The notes: generated from the sequence alone by a model not told the origin. DNA of 64,000 nt from Thiohalorhabdus denitrificans (GCF_001399755.1 NZ_LJCP01000005.1:1-64000), one strand, 5' to 3'; counted from the first letter of the stretch, positions 1-8,870 are shown. Made by a program: numbers and translations.

Positions 1-204
1 TTTCCCCTGTCCCCAAGGGAACAGGACGTATGCGGTATTAGCCCGGGTTTCCCCGGGTTATCCCCCGCCAAAGGGCAGGTCATCCACGCGTTACTCACCC
101 GTCCGCCACGCTAGTCACACCCGAAGGCGCTTTCACGTACGACTTGCATGTGTTAAGCCTGCCGCCAGCGTTCAATCTGAGCCAGGATCAAACTCTCCAG
201 TTCA
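1..204 (-). rRNA. rrs: 16S ribosomal RNA, 5' end (partial)
   Basis: The reverse complement of 177-196 is the universal 27F primer site (AGAGTTTGATCCTGGCTCAG), and the sequence continues leftwards with the conserved first 16S helices. The mature 5' end is placed near 204 by analogy with E. coli, where about 8 nt precede this motif. The gene runs off the left edge, so only the first ~200 nt are present. It is preceded in the same transcript by boxA and an initiator tRNA gene. Confidence 0.97.
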
Positions 205-310
205 AAACTCACCATCGGCTACCCAAAAGGCAGCCAACAGCGCGAACCTTCGAAGCTCCCGACTCCATAGACCCCACAAACCACAGAGCCTACAACGCTT
301 CCTCATCCCA

Positions 311-325
311 GATTGTTAAAGAGCA
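311..325 (-). promoter_or_regulatory. rRNA antitermination boxA
   Basis: On the minus strand this reads TGCTCTTTAACAATC, a close match to the gammaproteobacterial rrn leader boxA that binds NusB/NusE (S10) and protects the rRNA transcript from Rho. It lies between the initiator tRNA gene and the 16S 5' end, about 105 nt upstream of the latter. This marks the region as rRNA leader. Confidence 0.85.
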
Positions 326-336
326 AAAAACGAAAT

Positions 337-413
<77 letters not shown>

Positions 414-467
414 ATCGATTCGGTTTTCGGTCCTCACCGCGCGGCGTTCCGCGTCGTGAGAAGAACA

Positions 468-496
468 ACTTTAGACAACCTGAAAGGCCCCGTCAA
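468..496 (-). promoter_or_regulatory. rRNA operon promoter P2 (predicted)
   Basis: On the minus strand there is a -35 TTGACG (491-496), a 17-bp spacer and a -10 TAAAGT (468-473). The expected start lies near 461, about 48 nt before the tRNA-fMet 5' end. It is the promoter-proximal member of a tandem pair with identical -35 hexamers. Confidence 0.6.
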
Positions 497-560
497 CCGT
501 CTTTTGGAACTTCTTTTTCGGGGCTGCCGGCTGTCCGGGCTGTCGCCGAAAGGGAGGCGT

Positions 561-589
561 AATTTAACGATCTCGACCGGGACCGTCAA
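561..589 (-). promoter_or_regulatory. rRNA operon promoter P1 (predicted)
   Basis: On the minus strand there is a -35 TTGACG (584-589), a 17-bp spacer and a -10 TAAATT (561-566). It is followed by a GC-rich discriminator (ACGCCTCCCT) like that of stringently controlled rRNA P1 promoters. The rest of 600-1040 holds no gene that I can support. Confidence 0.65.
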
Positions 590-1040
590 CACCTTTTCGG
601 GCGGCTTCCGTCTCTTCAGGCGGCGCTCGGAGCACGCCGGGTTGTGGACGCCGGTAGGCCTCAACCGTTTGGCGGCCACAAAGGAGTTATACTGCCTTGG
701 GAGGGGCGGCTTTTCAACCCCTGTTGGCCTTGGCAAAGAACCGATAGGACCACCCCTTATGGGGCTTGGTTCCCCAACGGTACGGCTGGACTCTCCGCCC
801 CTACCCCCTTGCCCTTCCGGGGCTGCGCCCCAAGGTTTTTTCGGGTGGGCTCGGATAGGTGCAGCGGACCCCGCAGAATCCAGGGCTTCGGCCCCAGGCG
901 GGCGGTGATAAATGGCTGATGGGTCTCGTGGTGCCCCGGTACCTAGCCTTCTGCACGGCCTCCCCCTGGCCTTGCGCCTTTCCCCAGTATCGCGGTCAGG
1001 TTATCCTTGACCCATGCATTCGATCCAGGAGCACCGCCGA

Positions 1041-1322
1041 ATGGAGCCGTTCGATAAAGCGCATGCCAAGGACTGGGGTTACCTCCTGAACCTGGTTGGC
1101 CGTCACGCGGAATACGGCGGTGAGCCCTACACCGTCCTCGATGTGCTACCGGAGGGTCCCCAGCTTGTCCTCCAGCACGCCCGGGAACAGAGCATCCAGT
1201 CGGACCTGCAGGGTCGCCCCTACCGCCGGGTGCCGCGGACGGTGTGCATCCACACCCGGGATACCGACGGCAACCCCAGCGACCTGCTCGATCTCCTCTA
1301 TCTCGAGGACCCCTCCCAATAA
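1041..1322 (+). CDS. hypothetical protein, 93 aa
   Basis: I do not recognise this protein. It is soluble and charged, with no signal peptide, membrane segment or cysteine motif. The ATG at 1041 is chosen because an AGGAG lies 9 nt upstream; the in-frame ATG at 1014 has no ribosome-binding site. It is convergent with ppa, and a hairpin terminator separates them. It is one of few plus-strand genes in the left third. Its reality rests on reading-frame length and the start signal only. Confidence 0.5.
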   Translation: MEPFDKAHAKDWGYLLNLVGRHAEYGGEPYTVLDVLPEGPQLVLQHAREQSIQSDLQGRPYRRVPRTVCIHTRDTDGNPSDLLDLLYLEDPSQ

Positions 1323-1349
1323 AAGAGCCCTCCCCGAGGGGGAGGGCTC
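1320..1349 (-). terminator. Rho-independent terminator of ppa
   Basis: An 11-bp perfect stem (1325-1335 with 1339-1349) and a 3-nt loop are followed on the minus strand by a TCTTTTATT stretch. It lies 22 bp past the ppa stop. The plus-strand side lacks a T-run, so it mainly serves ppa. Confidence 0.85.
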
Positions 1350-1371
1350 CGCTTCCCGAAGCATGGCGGGC

Positions 1372-1893
1372 TCAGGAGGCGCGGTTGATATCCGCCTCGA
1401 TAATGCTCCGCGCCTCGGAGGCCCCCTTCCAGTCCTTGACCTTGACCCACTTGCCGGGCTCGAGGTCCTTGTAATGCTCGAAGAAGTGCTTGATGGAGTT
1501 GCGTAGGGACTCCGGGATATCGTTCACGTCCTGGATATCCACGTAGCCGTTGTCCACCTTCTCGTGCGGGACCGCAAGGATCTTGGCGTCCACCCCCGAC
1601 TCGTCCTCCATCTCCAGGATGCCCACGGGCCGAGCGCGCAGGATGGAGCCGGGATAGACGGCCTCCCGGGAGACCACCAGCACGTCGGTGGGATCGTCGT
1701 CCTCGGAGAGGGTATTGGGGACGAAACCGTAGTTCAGCGGGTAGTACATGGGGGTGAAAAGGAACCGGTCCACCTCCACCATGCCGGAATCCTTGTCGAT
1801 CTCGTACTTGACCGCGGACCCCTGCGGGATCTCGATCACCACGTTGATGTCCGCCGGCGGCTCCTTGCCCGCCTTCACCTTGCTCAGGTCCAT
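1372..1893 (-). CDS. ppa: inorganic pyrophosphatase (family I)
   Basis: This cytoplasmic Mg-dependent enzyme hydrolyses PPi to two phosphates and so pulls biosynthetic reactions forward. The 173-aa product matches the usual bacterial length (~175). It has the family signature around DDDPTDVLV, the metal-binding aspartates, and the basic and tyrosine residues in [15 protein letters not shown]. The ATG at 1893 is preceded by AGGAG. The frame stays open far upstream, but that part overlaps kdsB and is not coding. It lies 26 bp after kdsB, probably as the last gene of the operon, before a strong terminator. Confidence 0.97.
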   Translation of the reverse strand: MDLSKVKAGKEPPADINVVIEIPQGSAVKYEIDKDSGMVEVDRFLFTPMYYPLNYGFVPNTLSEDDDPTDVLVVSREAVYPGSILRARPVGILEMEDESGVDAKILAVPHEKVDNGYVDIQDVNDIPESLRNSIKHFFEHYKDLEPGKWVKVKDWKGASEARSIIEADINRAS

Positions 1894-1919
1894 CGAGCCT
1901 TCTCCTCGTTGACGTTCGT

Positions 1920-2720
1920 TTATTGATGCGAGCCGGATTCGGTTCGGGCCAGACGGCGCTCCGCCTCGGCCAGGTCCTCGGGGGTGTCCACCCCCAGGCC
2001 GGGGGGATGGACGCACTCGATCACCCGCAGGGGCACGCCGTTTTCCAGGAGGCGCAGCTGTTCGAGGGCCTCGTGCTGCTCGAGGGCGGTGGGGGGCCAG
2101 CCCGCAAAGGTGCGAAGGAACCCGGCGCGGTAGGCATAGATACCGATATGCAGTCGGAAGCCCTCGGGCGGGCCCGCCCCGTCCGGCCCCTCGCTCCCCG
2201 GCCATTCCCCGCCCAGCACCTCCCGTGGCCAGGGCACCGGCGCCCGGGAAAAGTACAGGGCATCGCCCCGGGCATCGGTCACCACCTTGACGCAGTTGGG
2301 GTCCAGCACCCGCCGCCAGTCCCGCAGGGGATGCGCGGCGGTGGCCATGTCCCGCACGGGCTCGGCCTCCAGGGCAGCCGCCGTTTCCCGGATCAGGTCC
2401 GGCGGCATGAAGGGCTCGTCCCCCTGCACGTTTACCACCGGCTCCCCGTCCGCCAGCTCCAGGGCCCGGGCGGCCTCCGCCAACCGGTCCGTCCCGCTGG
2501 CGCAATGCGGCGAGGTCAGCACAGCCTCCCCACCCGACTCCCGCACGGTTTTCGCCACACGCTCATCGTCCGTGGCCACCGCCACGCGGCGGGCTCCGCT
2601 CTCCCAGGCCCGCTCCAGCACCCGGCACACCAGCGGCACCCCGCCCACTTTCCGGAGGGGCTTCCCGGGGAGTCGGCTGGCCTGGTAGCGGGCCGGGATC
2701 AGGACCGTGAAGTCGGTCAA
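1920..2720 (-). CDS. kdsB: CMP-Kdo synthetase (3-deoxy-manno-octulosonate cytidylyltransferase)
   Basis: KdsB activates Kdo with CTP to give CMP-Kdo, the donor for the inner core of lipopolysaccharide. The 266-aa protein has the nucleotide-binding N-terminus [15 protein letters not shown], the [10 protein letters not shown] motif with the metal-binding Asp, and the HIGIYAYR and EQLRLLENG segments of the family. The start is TTG at 2720 and overlaps the stop of the Trm112-like gene by 4 nt (TTGA), which suggests translational coupling. The lpxK-ycaR-kdsB order is common in gammaproteobacteria. Confidence 0.97.
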   Translation of the reverse strand: MTDFTVLIPARYQASRLPGKPLRKVGGVPLVCRVLERAWESGARRVAVATDDERVAKTVRESGGEAVLTSPHCASGTDRLAEAARALELADGEPVVNVQGDEPFMPPDLIRETAAALEAEPVRDMATAAHPLRDWRRVLDPNCVKVVTDARGDALYFSRAPVPWPREVLGGEWPGSEGPDGAGPPEGFRLHIGIYAYRAGFLRTFAGWPPTALEQHEALEQLRLLENGVPLRVIECVHPPGLGVDTPEDLAEAERRLARTESGSHQ

Positions 2721-2905
2721 TCCTTCTCCTCGGCACCGGCCTCCAGAGAGCGGGCCTCATCGGGAAGCATGACGGGGATATCGTCCTGGATGGGGTATTC
2801 GAGCTTGCACTTGTGGCAGACCAGGCCGCTCTTCTCCCTGTTCAGCTCCACCTCCGCCTTGCAGACGGGGCAGACCAGAATGTCCAGCAACTTACGGTCC
2901 AGCAT
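2717..2905 (-). CDS. Trm112-family small zinc-ribbon protein
   Basis: The 62-aa product begins MLDRKLLDILVCPVCK and is typical of the Trm112/YcaR family found between lpxK and kdsB. It keeps two CxxC pairs (C12/C15 and C30/C33), expected to bind one zinc. Trm112 proteins in eukaryotes and archaea activate methyltransferases; the role of the bacterial YcaR type is not settled. A GGAGGAGGAG ribosome-binding site precedes the ATG, and the gene overlaps kdsB by 4 nt. Confidence 0.93.
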   Translation of the reverse strand: MLDRKLLDILVCPVCKAEVELNREKSGLVCHKCKLEYPIQDDIPVMLPDEARSLEAGAEEKD

Positions 2906-2968
2906 GGGCTCCTCCTCCGGGGGTTGCCGGTGCGTTATGGGCGTGGTTCAGGATACACCGCTCGCTCC

Positions 2969-3952
2969 CTACCACGGCAAATCCGCCAGCCAGGGACCGG
3001 GCTCTGGTTCCAGGCGCGCACTAACCCGTAGCGCCCAGCCGCCGATCCCCAGCTCGGCGAGCTTCACGGCGTCCTTCTCGGTGGTGACCAGCGTTTCCCC
3101 GGCCCCCATGGCCACCTCCCCGGGGCGGTAGCCATGGTGGTCCGGGAAGGGGTGCGGGACCACCTCGGCGCCCAAGGTGCGCAGGGTAGCGAAGAAACGC
3201 TCCGGATCGCCGATGCCGGCCATGGCGTGTATCCGCCGCCCCCGCAGCCACTCCAGGGATTCCCGGGCTCCGGGCTCCCGCACGCCACGCAGTCCCTCGG
3301 GGGACAAGGTCATGCGCAGATCCCCCCGCAGACCGGCCCCGCCACCCTCGCCATGGAGGACCACAGCGTCAGCGTCGGCCAGGGCCGAAATCGGCTCCCG
3401 CAGCGGGCCGGCGGGGAGACAGCGCCCGTTGCCCAGGCCGCAATGGGCGTCCACCACCACGAAGGATCGATGCCGGGGCAGGGAGAGTCGCTGGAAGCCG
3501 TCATCGGCCACCACGCAGTCGCCCCCCAGGCGGGCGGCGGCGCGCACCGCCTCGGAACGGTCCGCTCCCACCACCACCGGCACCGGAAGCCGGTCGGCCA
3601 TCAGGGCCGGCTCGTCCCCGCAGCGGTCCACGGGGAGGCGGCGTCCCTGCCCGTCGGACACAACGCGGACCGTGGCCTCCCGGCGTCCGTAGCCCCGGCT
3701 TACCACCGCCGGGCGGCGGCCTTGGGCCAGGAGGTGCTCCACCAGGGCGATCGCCAAAGGCGTCTTGCCCGTGCCGCCCACGGTGAGGTTGCCGACTACC
3801 ACCACCGGCACCGGCAAGGGATCCGGCCGACGCCAGCCGCGGCGGTACAGGCCCCGGCGGAGCCGCATGGTGGTCCCATACAGGGCGCCCAGGGGACGCA
3901 GCAGGTCGCTGAGGAGGCCTCCCTCGTACCACTGCCGGGTCAGGGCCCTCAC
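2969..3952 (-). CDS. lpxK: tetraacyldisaccharide 4'-kinase
   Basis: LpxK phosphorylates the 4' position of the lipid A disaccharide precursor at the inner membrane. The Walker A motif GNLTVGGTGKT (residues 54-64) and the following SRGYG, GDEP and ADDGFQ motifs are all present. Length is 327 aa, normal for the family. The start is taken as GTG at 3952 because it overlaps the TGA of the upstream WaaA-like gene (GTGA) and gives the family-typical N-terminus. The frame is open for a further 1 kb upstream, but that is a shadow of the neighbouring gene. Confidence 0.95.
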   Translation of the reverse strand: MRALTRQWYEGGLLSDLLRPLGALYGTTMRLRRGLYRRGWRRPDPLPVPVVVVGNLTVGGTGKTPLAIALVEHLLAQGRRPAVVSRGYGRREATVRVVSDGQGRRLPVDRCGDEPALMADRLPVPVVVGADRSEAVRAAARLGGDCVVADDGFQRLSLPRHRSFVVVDAHCGLGNGRCLPAGPLREPISALADADAVVLHGEGGGAGLRGDLRMTLSPEGLRGVREPGARESLEWLRGRRIHAMAGIGDPERFFATLRTLGAEVVPHPFPDHHGYRPGEVAMGAGETLVTTEKDAVKLAELGIGGWALRVSARLEPEPGPWLADLPW

Positions 3953-5115
3953 CAGCGGTCCACCCAGCCGTCGAGGATGGCCATGGCCTGCTCCGCGCGC
4001 CGCCGGGCCTCCCAGAAGGTGCGCCGCGTGCGCGCCTGCTGGTCCCGCCAGGCGAAGGCCTCCTCGGCCCAGTGGGCCCACTGGCGCTCGGCGGCCGCCC
4101 AATCCCCGGCGACCACCGCGCCAGCGTCCGGGTCCACGCCCAGATCCCGCAGGGTAGCGGCGGCCTCCGGCCCCACCACCAGGGGCAGCCCACTGGCCAG
4201 GGCCTGCCAGAGATCCGTGCGGCGGCCCTGCCACAGGCAGCCTGCGAAGGCCGAGGCGCTCACCGCGGGGAGCCAGCGATCCTCGTCCATCCACACCACC
4301 GTGCCCGGTTCCACCGGATCGCGCTCCCGGTCCCACTCGGAGAGGCGGACCGCCGCCCTTCCGGGGACCTCCTCCCCACCGGATCCGGTAACCACCAGGG
4401 TCCGGCCACCCGATCCCCACGCATCCAGCAGCGCCTCCCGCTGCCCCGGATCCGCGGGAAGGGCGTCCGTCCACAGCAGGCGTCGCCCTTCCCCGGGGAC
4501 CAGCAGGGAGCGGAAGGTGGGCTCCACGTCCGTGCGCGCCAGCAGCACCTCCAGGTCCACCGGCGCCTCGGGCTCTACCCCCGTCGCCCGCCAGCGCTCC
4601 GCCTGGGCCTGGCCCACCGGCAGGACATGCTCGACCACAAGACCGCGTGGTAGCCGCCGGGGCGGCTCGCAGCCCACCGCCGTGACCGGTATCCCGGCGG
4701 AAGCCAAACCCTTCAGGACGTGGCGCGGGGGCAGCCGGCGCACGGCCAGCAGGCCGTTGGGCTGGAGACGGGAGGCTGCTCGCCGCGCGGCACGCTGGTG
4801 GTCCGCCACCATCGGGGCCGCGGCCGTCCCCGGGTACTCGCGGAACAGGGGCCGCAGGGTCTCCGCGCAGCCGTCGGCGGCCATCACCACGGCCCGCACG
4901 TCCACCCGCACCGAGCGGATCCCCCGCACCATCTCCGCCCCCACTCGGGCCCCGTCGCAATCCGGGGCGTAGACCCAAAGGAGCGGCCCCGTGCCGCCCG
5001 GGGCCCGGAACCAGCCCCAGCGCCCCAGGGGCCCCTCGGGGCGCCGGCGGAGCCGGTCGCGGAGGTCCCGGGCCCAGTACAGCGGCGTGCGGGGGTTGGG
5101 TGCCTGGAACCTCAA
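3949..5115 (-). CDS. WaaA/KdtA-like glycosyltransferase, degenerate
   Basis: The position between lpxK and a DUF374 acyltransferase, the length (388 aa) and the overall layout (PLLWVYAP at 44-51, a middle VVTGSGG, and a C-terminal ALASGLPLVVGP at 305-316) suggest relationship to Kdo transferase WaaA. However, the segment aligning with the conserved GGHNPLE reads QGRRTDLW, and the N-terminal SVGE segment that holds the catalytic Glu reads DCDG. It may be a divergent paralogue, or a glycosyltransferase of other function. The start is TTG at 5115, overlapping the upstream TGA (TTGA); no better start in frame was seen. Confidence 0.6.
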   Translation of the reverse strand: MRFQAPNPRTPLYWARDLRDRLRRRPEGPLGRWGWFRAPGGTGPLLWVYAPDCDGARVGAEMVRGIRSVRVDVRAVVMAADGCAETLRPLFREYPGTAAAPMVADHQRAARRAASRLQPNGLLAVRRLPPRHVLKGLASAGIPVTAVGCEPPRRLPRGLVVEHVLPVGQAQAERWRATGVEPEAPVDLEVLLARTDVEPTFRSLLVPGEGRRLLWTDALPADPGQREALLDAWGSGGRTLVVTGSGGEEVPGRAAVRLSEWDRERDPVEPGTVVWMDEDRWLPAVSASAFAGCLWQGRRTDLWQALASGLPLVVGPEAAATLRDLGVDPDAGAVVAGDWAAAERQWAHWAEEAFAWRDQQARTRRTFWEARRRAEQAMAILDGWVDRW

Positions 5116-5828
5116 GCGCGGCGCCCCACCCGCAGATCGGCGTGGCGGGTCAGCTCCTGCATGGACCGCTCGAGGCCGGCGCGGGCCGCCTCCATATCCG
5201 CCTCCTCTGCCACCCAATGCGGCTCCCCCCAGCAGAACACCCCGCTGGTAAAAGGCCGGGGCAGCAGAAACCGGTCCCAGCTGGAAAACTCCTTGCCGCG
5301 CCGGGCGCTGAAGGTAACCGGCAGGATGGGGTAGCCGGTCCGCCGGGCGAGATCGATCACCCCCGACTGGACCTCCCCGACCGGACCCCGGGGACCGTCG
5401 GGGGTGAAGGCGAAGTCCGTGCCCTCGCGGACCTTGCGCAGCAGGTCGCGCATGGCCTTGAGGGCCCCGCGGCGGCTGGAGCCGCGCACGGAGCCGAAGC
5501 CAAAGTGGGCGATGGTGCGGCTGATGAGCTCTCCGTCGCCGTGCTCGCTGATCAGCACGTGCACGTTCCGCCGCCCGGCGCGCAGATAGGCGATGGGGAT
5601 CATCAGCAGGCGGCCGTGCCAGAAAGCCAGGATCACCGGGCGGTCGGAGCGCAGGACGCGTTCCGTCGCCTCGGGGACCTCGGTGCGCCAGCGCACGGTC
5701 CGGCCCAGGAAGCGCACCAGCCAGGAGGCCAACCGAGCGGCCCACCGCTGTTGCCGGGGGCCGAGCTTCACCGGGTGCAGGCGGGGCGTGCCGCCCCTCC
5801 TCCCTGGTGGGCCGCCCGGCGGACCCAT
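5112..5828 (-). CDS. DUF374 / lysophospholipid acyltransferase family protein
   Basis: The 238-aa protein carries the acyltransferase-like motifs FWHGRLLM (69-76) and TPDGPRGP (142-149) of the DUF374 family. This family often sits between msbA and waaA and is thought to act on lipid A or phospholipid precursors at the inner membrane. The substrate cannot be told from sequence. The ATG at 5828 is used; a GTG at 5771 is an alternative start because the first ~19 residues are Pro/Gly/Arg-rich and not family-like. It overlaps the next gene by 4 nt. Confidence 0.85.
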   Translation of the reverse strand: MGPPGGPPGRRGGTPRLHPVKLGPRQQRWAARLASWLVRFLGRTVRWRTEVPEATERVLRSDRPVILAFWHGRLLMIPIAYLRAGRRNVHVLISEHGDGELISRTIAHFGFGSVRGSSRRGALKAMRDLLRKVREGTDFAFTPDGPRGPVGEVQSGVIDLARRTGYPILPVTFSARRGKEFSSWDRFLLPRPFTSGVFCWGEPHWVAEEADMEAARAGLERSMQELTRHADLRVGRRA

Positions 5829-6043
5829 CCCCTGCTCATGTCCGGATCAACTCCGGGCATCAGCGGTGGCCCGGAAGGCCCGGGCGAAGGAAAGGGGGGT
5901 TGGGCCCTGCCGAGGGCTGTGTCCAGCGCATCTTCGATCCAGTCCATTGGGTAAGGAGCTTCCTCGGCCGCCGGCGGGGAAGCGATTGTAAACACGGGGA
6001 CCCCCATTGGCCAGGCCGCCCCGCACCGGGAACGGACGCTCCC
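5829..6043. other. intergenic region, msbA to DUF374 gene
   Basis: These 215 bp lie between two minus-strand genes. A 79-codon minus frame (5768-6007) crosses it into the DUF374 gene but has no ribosome-binding site. I saw no clear promoter or terminator. Confidence 0.4.
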
Positions 6044-7828
6044 TCAGCCGGTCTCCGCGGACTGCTCGGCGGGGGTGGCGAACTGGGTCTCCCAGAGGTA
6101 GGCGTAGATCCCCCCCCTGGCCAGCAGCTCGGCGTGGCTCCCCTGCTCCACCACACGCCCCGAGTCCATCACGGCGATGGCGTCGGCGCGCTGGATGGTG
6201 GCGAGGCGATGGGCGATCACCAGGGTGGTGCGGTCCTGCATGAGCTGCTCGAGGCCCCGCTGCACCAGCTTCTCCGACTGGGGATCCAGGCTGGAGGTGG
6301 CCTCGTCCAGGATCAGGATGGGGGCATCGCCGAGCAGGGCCCGGGCGATGGCCAGGCGCTGGCGCTGGCCGCCGGACAGGCGCGCGCCGCCCTCGCCCAC
6401 CACGTGGTCGAGGCCGCCCTCGAGCCGGTCCACATACTCCATGACCCCCGCAGCGCGGGCCGCCTCCTCCACCTCCTCGCGGGTGGCATCGGGCCGACCG
6501 TAGGCGATGTTGGCGGCCAGGGTGTCGTTGAACAGGACCACCTCCTGGCTGACGATGGCCACCTGATCCCGCAGGAAGTGCAGGTCCAGGTCCCCCAGGT
6601 CCACGCCGTCCAGGTAGATATGCCCCCGGTCCGGGCGGTAGAAGCGCGGCACCAGGTTCACCATGGTGGACTTCCCCGCCCCGGAGAGCCCCACCAGGGC
6701 CACCACGTGCCCGGCCGGAACCTCCAGATCGATCCCCTGGAGCACCGGCGCGCCCGGCTCGTACTCGAACCAGACGTCCTCGAAGGCCAGCTCCCCCCGG
6801 ACCCTGTCCAGGGTCCGGGACCCCTCGTTCCCCTCGGGATGGAAATCGAGCATCTGGAAGATGCGCTCGCCGGCGGCCAGCCCCTGCTGGATGACGGGGT
6901 TGATCTTGGTCAAACGCTTCAAGGGGTCGTACATCATCAGCAGGGCCGCCAAAAACGAGAAGAAGGTGCCCGGCGTGGTCTCGTCCCCGCCGAACATCAC
7001 CCGATAGCCCCCGTAGTAGATGACCAGCGCGATGCAGATGGCCGCCGCGATCTCCATCACCGGCACGGAGAGGGCGGTGGCCTGGGCCTTGCGCATGTTC
7101 TGTTTGCGGTGGGTCTCGGATTCCTTGTGGAACCGGGCGTGCTCGTAGTCCTCGCCGTTGAAGGCCTTGATCACCCGGTTGCCCACCACCCCCTCCTCGA
7201 TCACCCGGGTCATGGAGGCCCGGGCGAGCTGGGAGGAGCGGCTGCTCTTGCGCAGCTTGCGGGTGAGCCTGGCCAGGGGGCCGATGACCAATGGCAGGCC
7301 GATGAGGGAAACCAGGGCCAGCTGCCAGTCGTGATAGAAGACCAGCCCCAGGAGGAACACGGCGGTCAGGGTGTCCTTGATGAGAGTGCTCAGGCCCCGG
7401 GTGATGGAGCGCTCCACCTGATCCACGTCGTAGGTGAGCCGGGAAATGAGGGTGCCGGCGGCGTGCTCGCTGAAGAACCCGAGGGGCATGTGCAGCAGGC
7501 GGGCGAACAGGTCGTCGCGCAGCTGGCGCATGGCCCGCTGCCCGATCCAGCTCAGCAGGTAGGTCTCCAGGTAGTTGGCCACCCCCTTCACCAGATACAT
7601 ACCGATGATTCCCAGCGGCAGGAGCAGGAGGAGGGTCTCGTCCTCCTCGATGAAGATCTGGTCGATCACCGGCTTGAGCAGGTAGGCCACGCCGGTGGTG
7701 GCCCCCGCTACCACGATCATGGCCACCAGGGAGACCGCGAGTCGCGGCCAGTGGGGCCAGACGTAGGCGAGCAGCCGGCCGTAGAGGCCCACGCTGGACT
7801 GAACGGGCTGATCGCTGCCGGGGGTCAT
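6044..7828 (-). CDS. msbA: lipid A flippase, ABC transporter (MsbA)
   Basis: MsbA flips lipid A-core across the inner membrane using ATP. The 594-aa half-transporter has a six-helix membrane domain (about residues 25-310) and an ATPase domain with Walker A GLSGAGKST (380-388), the signature LSGGQRQR, Walker B LILDEATSSLD and the switch His in IAHRLAT. Location in an exbBD/lpxK/kdsB cluster supports the lipid A role rather than drug export. The ATG overlaps the exbD stop by 4 nt. Confidence 0.96.
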   Translation of the reverse strand: MTPGSDQPVQSSVGLYGRLLAYVWPHWPRLAVSLVAMIVVAGATTGVAYLLKPVIDQIFIEEDETLLLLLPLGIIGMYLVKGVANYLETYLLSWIGQRAMRQLRDDLFARLLHMPLGFFSEHAAGTLISRLTYDVDQVERSITRGLSTLIKDTLTAVFLLGLVFYHDWQLALVSLIGLPLVIGPLARLTRKLRKSSRSSQLARASMTRVIEEGVVGNRVIKAFNGEDYEHARFHKESETHRKQNMRKAQATALSVPVMEIAAAICIALVIYYGGYRVMFGGDETTPGTFFSFLAALLMMYDPLKRLTKINPVIQQGLAAGERIFQMLDFHPEGNEGSRTLDRVRGELAFEDVWFEYEPGAPVLQGIDLEVPAGHVVALVGLSGAGKSTMVNLVPRFYRPDRGHIYLDGVDLGDLDLHFLRDQVAIVSQEVVLFNDTLAANIAYGRPDATREEVEEAARAAGVMEYVDRLEGGLDHVVGEGGARLSGGQRQRLAIARALLGDAPILILDEATSSLDPQSEKLVQRGLEQLMQDRTTLVIAHRLATIQRADAIAVMDSGRVVEQGSHAELLARGGIYAYLWETQFATPAEQSAETG

Positions 7829-8265
7829 TGCGCCTCCGCGGGGTCCGTCTCCCCCCGGGACAGGGCGGAAACGGCCACCCGACCGAGGCCAGCCTCGGCG
7901 CCGGCGTCCATGGCCTCCACCACCGCCCCGTGGCGGGCGTTGCGGTCGGCCCGGATCACCAGCAGGGGGGCCTCCCCGCCCTTCCCGTCCTCCGCATGCC
8001 GGCCCAGGGCGGCGGCGAGGTCGGTGCCCTCCTCCAGTTCGTCGCCGTCCACCAGGAAGTCCCCCTCCTCGGTGACCATGACCTCCACCCGCTCGACCTC
8101 GGGATTGGCCTGGGCGCTGTCCGCCTCGGGGACCTGCACCTGCAGGCCCGTGCGGGACACGAAGGTGGTGGAGATCATGAGGAAGATCAGCAGCAGGAAC
8201 ACCACGTCGATCAGGGGGGTAAGCTCGATGGTGGGGGAGCCGGCGCTGCGGGGACGGAACCTCAC
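7825..8265 (-). CDS. exbD: ExbD/TolR-family biopolymer transport protein
   Basis: The 146-aa protein has a short cytoplasmic N-terminus, one membrane helix (about 18-38) with the proton-carrying Asp20 in LTPLIDVVF, and a periplasmic domain. With ExbB it forms a proton-driven motor. It overlaps exbB and msbA by 4 nt each. No tonB or tolA is nearby, so the partner energised here is unknown; this exbBD pair upstream of msbA is a recurrent gammaproteobacterial arrangement. Confidence 0.93.
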   Translation of the reverse strand: MRFRPRSAGSPTIELTPLIDVVFLLLIFLMISTTFVSRTGLQVQVPEADSAQANPEVERVEVMVTEEGDFLVDGDELEEGTDLAAALGRHAEDGKGGEAPLLVIRADRNARHGAVVEAMDAGAEAGLGRVAVSALSRGETDPAEAQ

Positions 8266-8870
8266 GGGCGATCCCCCTGGAGGATCTCCGCCATGCGCAG
8301 GGCGTGCTGCTCCATGTCCACCACCAGGCGGTCCAGCTTGGCGTTGAAGTACCGGTGCATGGCCAGGGCCGGGATGGCGATGCTCATGCCGAAAGCGGTG
8401 GTCAGCAGGGCCTGGGAGATGCCCCCGGCAAGGACACTGGGATCCCCCACCCCCTGGCTGGTGATCACCGAGAACACGTTAATCATGCCGAGCACCGTGC
8501 CCAGCAGCCCCAGCAAGGGGGAGATGGCGGCGATGGTGCCGAGCAGGGTCAGGTAGCGGGACAAGTCCGCCACCACGTGACGGCCGGTCTCCTCGATGGA
8601 CTCCTTGATGACCTCCCGCCGGAGGCCGGAATTGCGCAGACCGCTGGCGAGGACGGCGGCGAGCGGGCTGGGATCGCTCTCCGCCCGCTCCCGGGCCTGG
8701 CCCAGGTCGCCCCGATCGAGGTCCGCCTCCAGCGCGGTGACCAGATCCGGTGGCAGGATGCGGGCGGTGCGCAGGCTGTACAGGCGCTCCGCGATAATGG
8801 CCACGGCCAGCAGCGACAGGATAAGCAGCGGCAGCATGATCCATCCGCCGCGGATCAGGAGATCGAGCAA
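8262..8870 (-). CDS. exbB: MotA/TolQ/ExbB proton channel family protein
   Basis: The 202-aa protein has three predicted membrane helices: one near the N-terminus (about 12-30) and two in the conserved TolQ/ExbB block, from TLLGTIAAISPLLGLLGTV to AFGMSIAIPALA. It supplies the proton channel for ExbD. The start is assigned to TTG at 8870 because GGAGG lies 9 nt before it and the size then fits the family; an ATG further upstream would add 24 unrelated residues. Confidence 0.93.
   Translation of the reverse strand: MLDLLIRGGWIMLPLLILSLLAVAIIAERLYSLRTARILPPDLVTALEADLDRGDLGQARERAESDPSPLAAVLASGLRNSGLRREVIKESIEETGRHVVADLSRYLTLLGTIAAISPLLGLLGTVLGMINVFSVITSQGVGDPSVLAGGISQALLTTAFGMSIAIPALAMHRYFNAKLDRLVVDMEQHALRMAEILQGDRP

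Noticed and set aside
686-717. Third rRNA promoter candidate TTGAAA ... TATAAC
   Set aside because: The spacing is 20 bp, too long for a convincing sigma-70 promoter.
819-840. Possible plus-strand terminator GGGGC-TGC-GCCCC with T-run
   Set aside because: The stem is only 5 bp, four bases separate it from the T-run, and no plus-strand transcript needs ending here.
5768-6007. 79-codon minus-strand open frame
   Set aside because: No ribosome-binding site, Pro-rich second half, and it overlaps the DUF374 gene start by 61 bp; it cannot be called a gene.
5807-8347. 846-codon plus-strand open frame
   Set aside because: It is antisense to msbA and exbD, His/Gly/Pro-rich, and arises from high GC; the minus-strand genes are clear.
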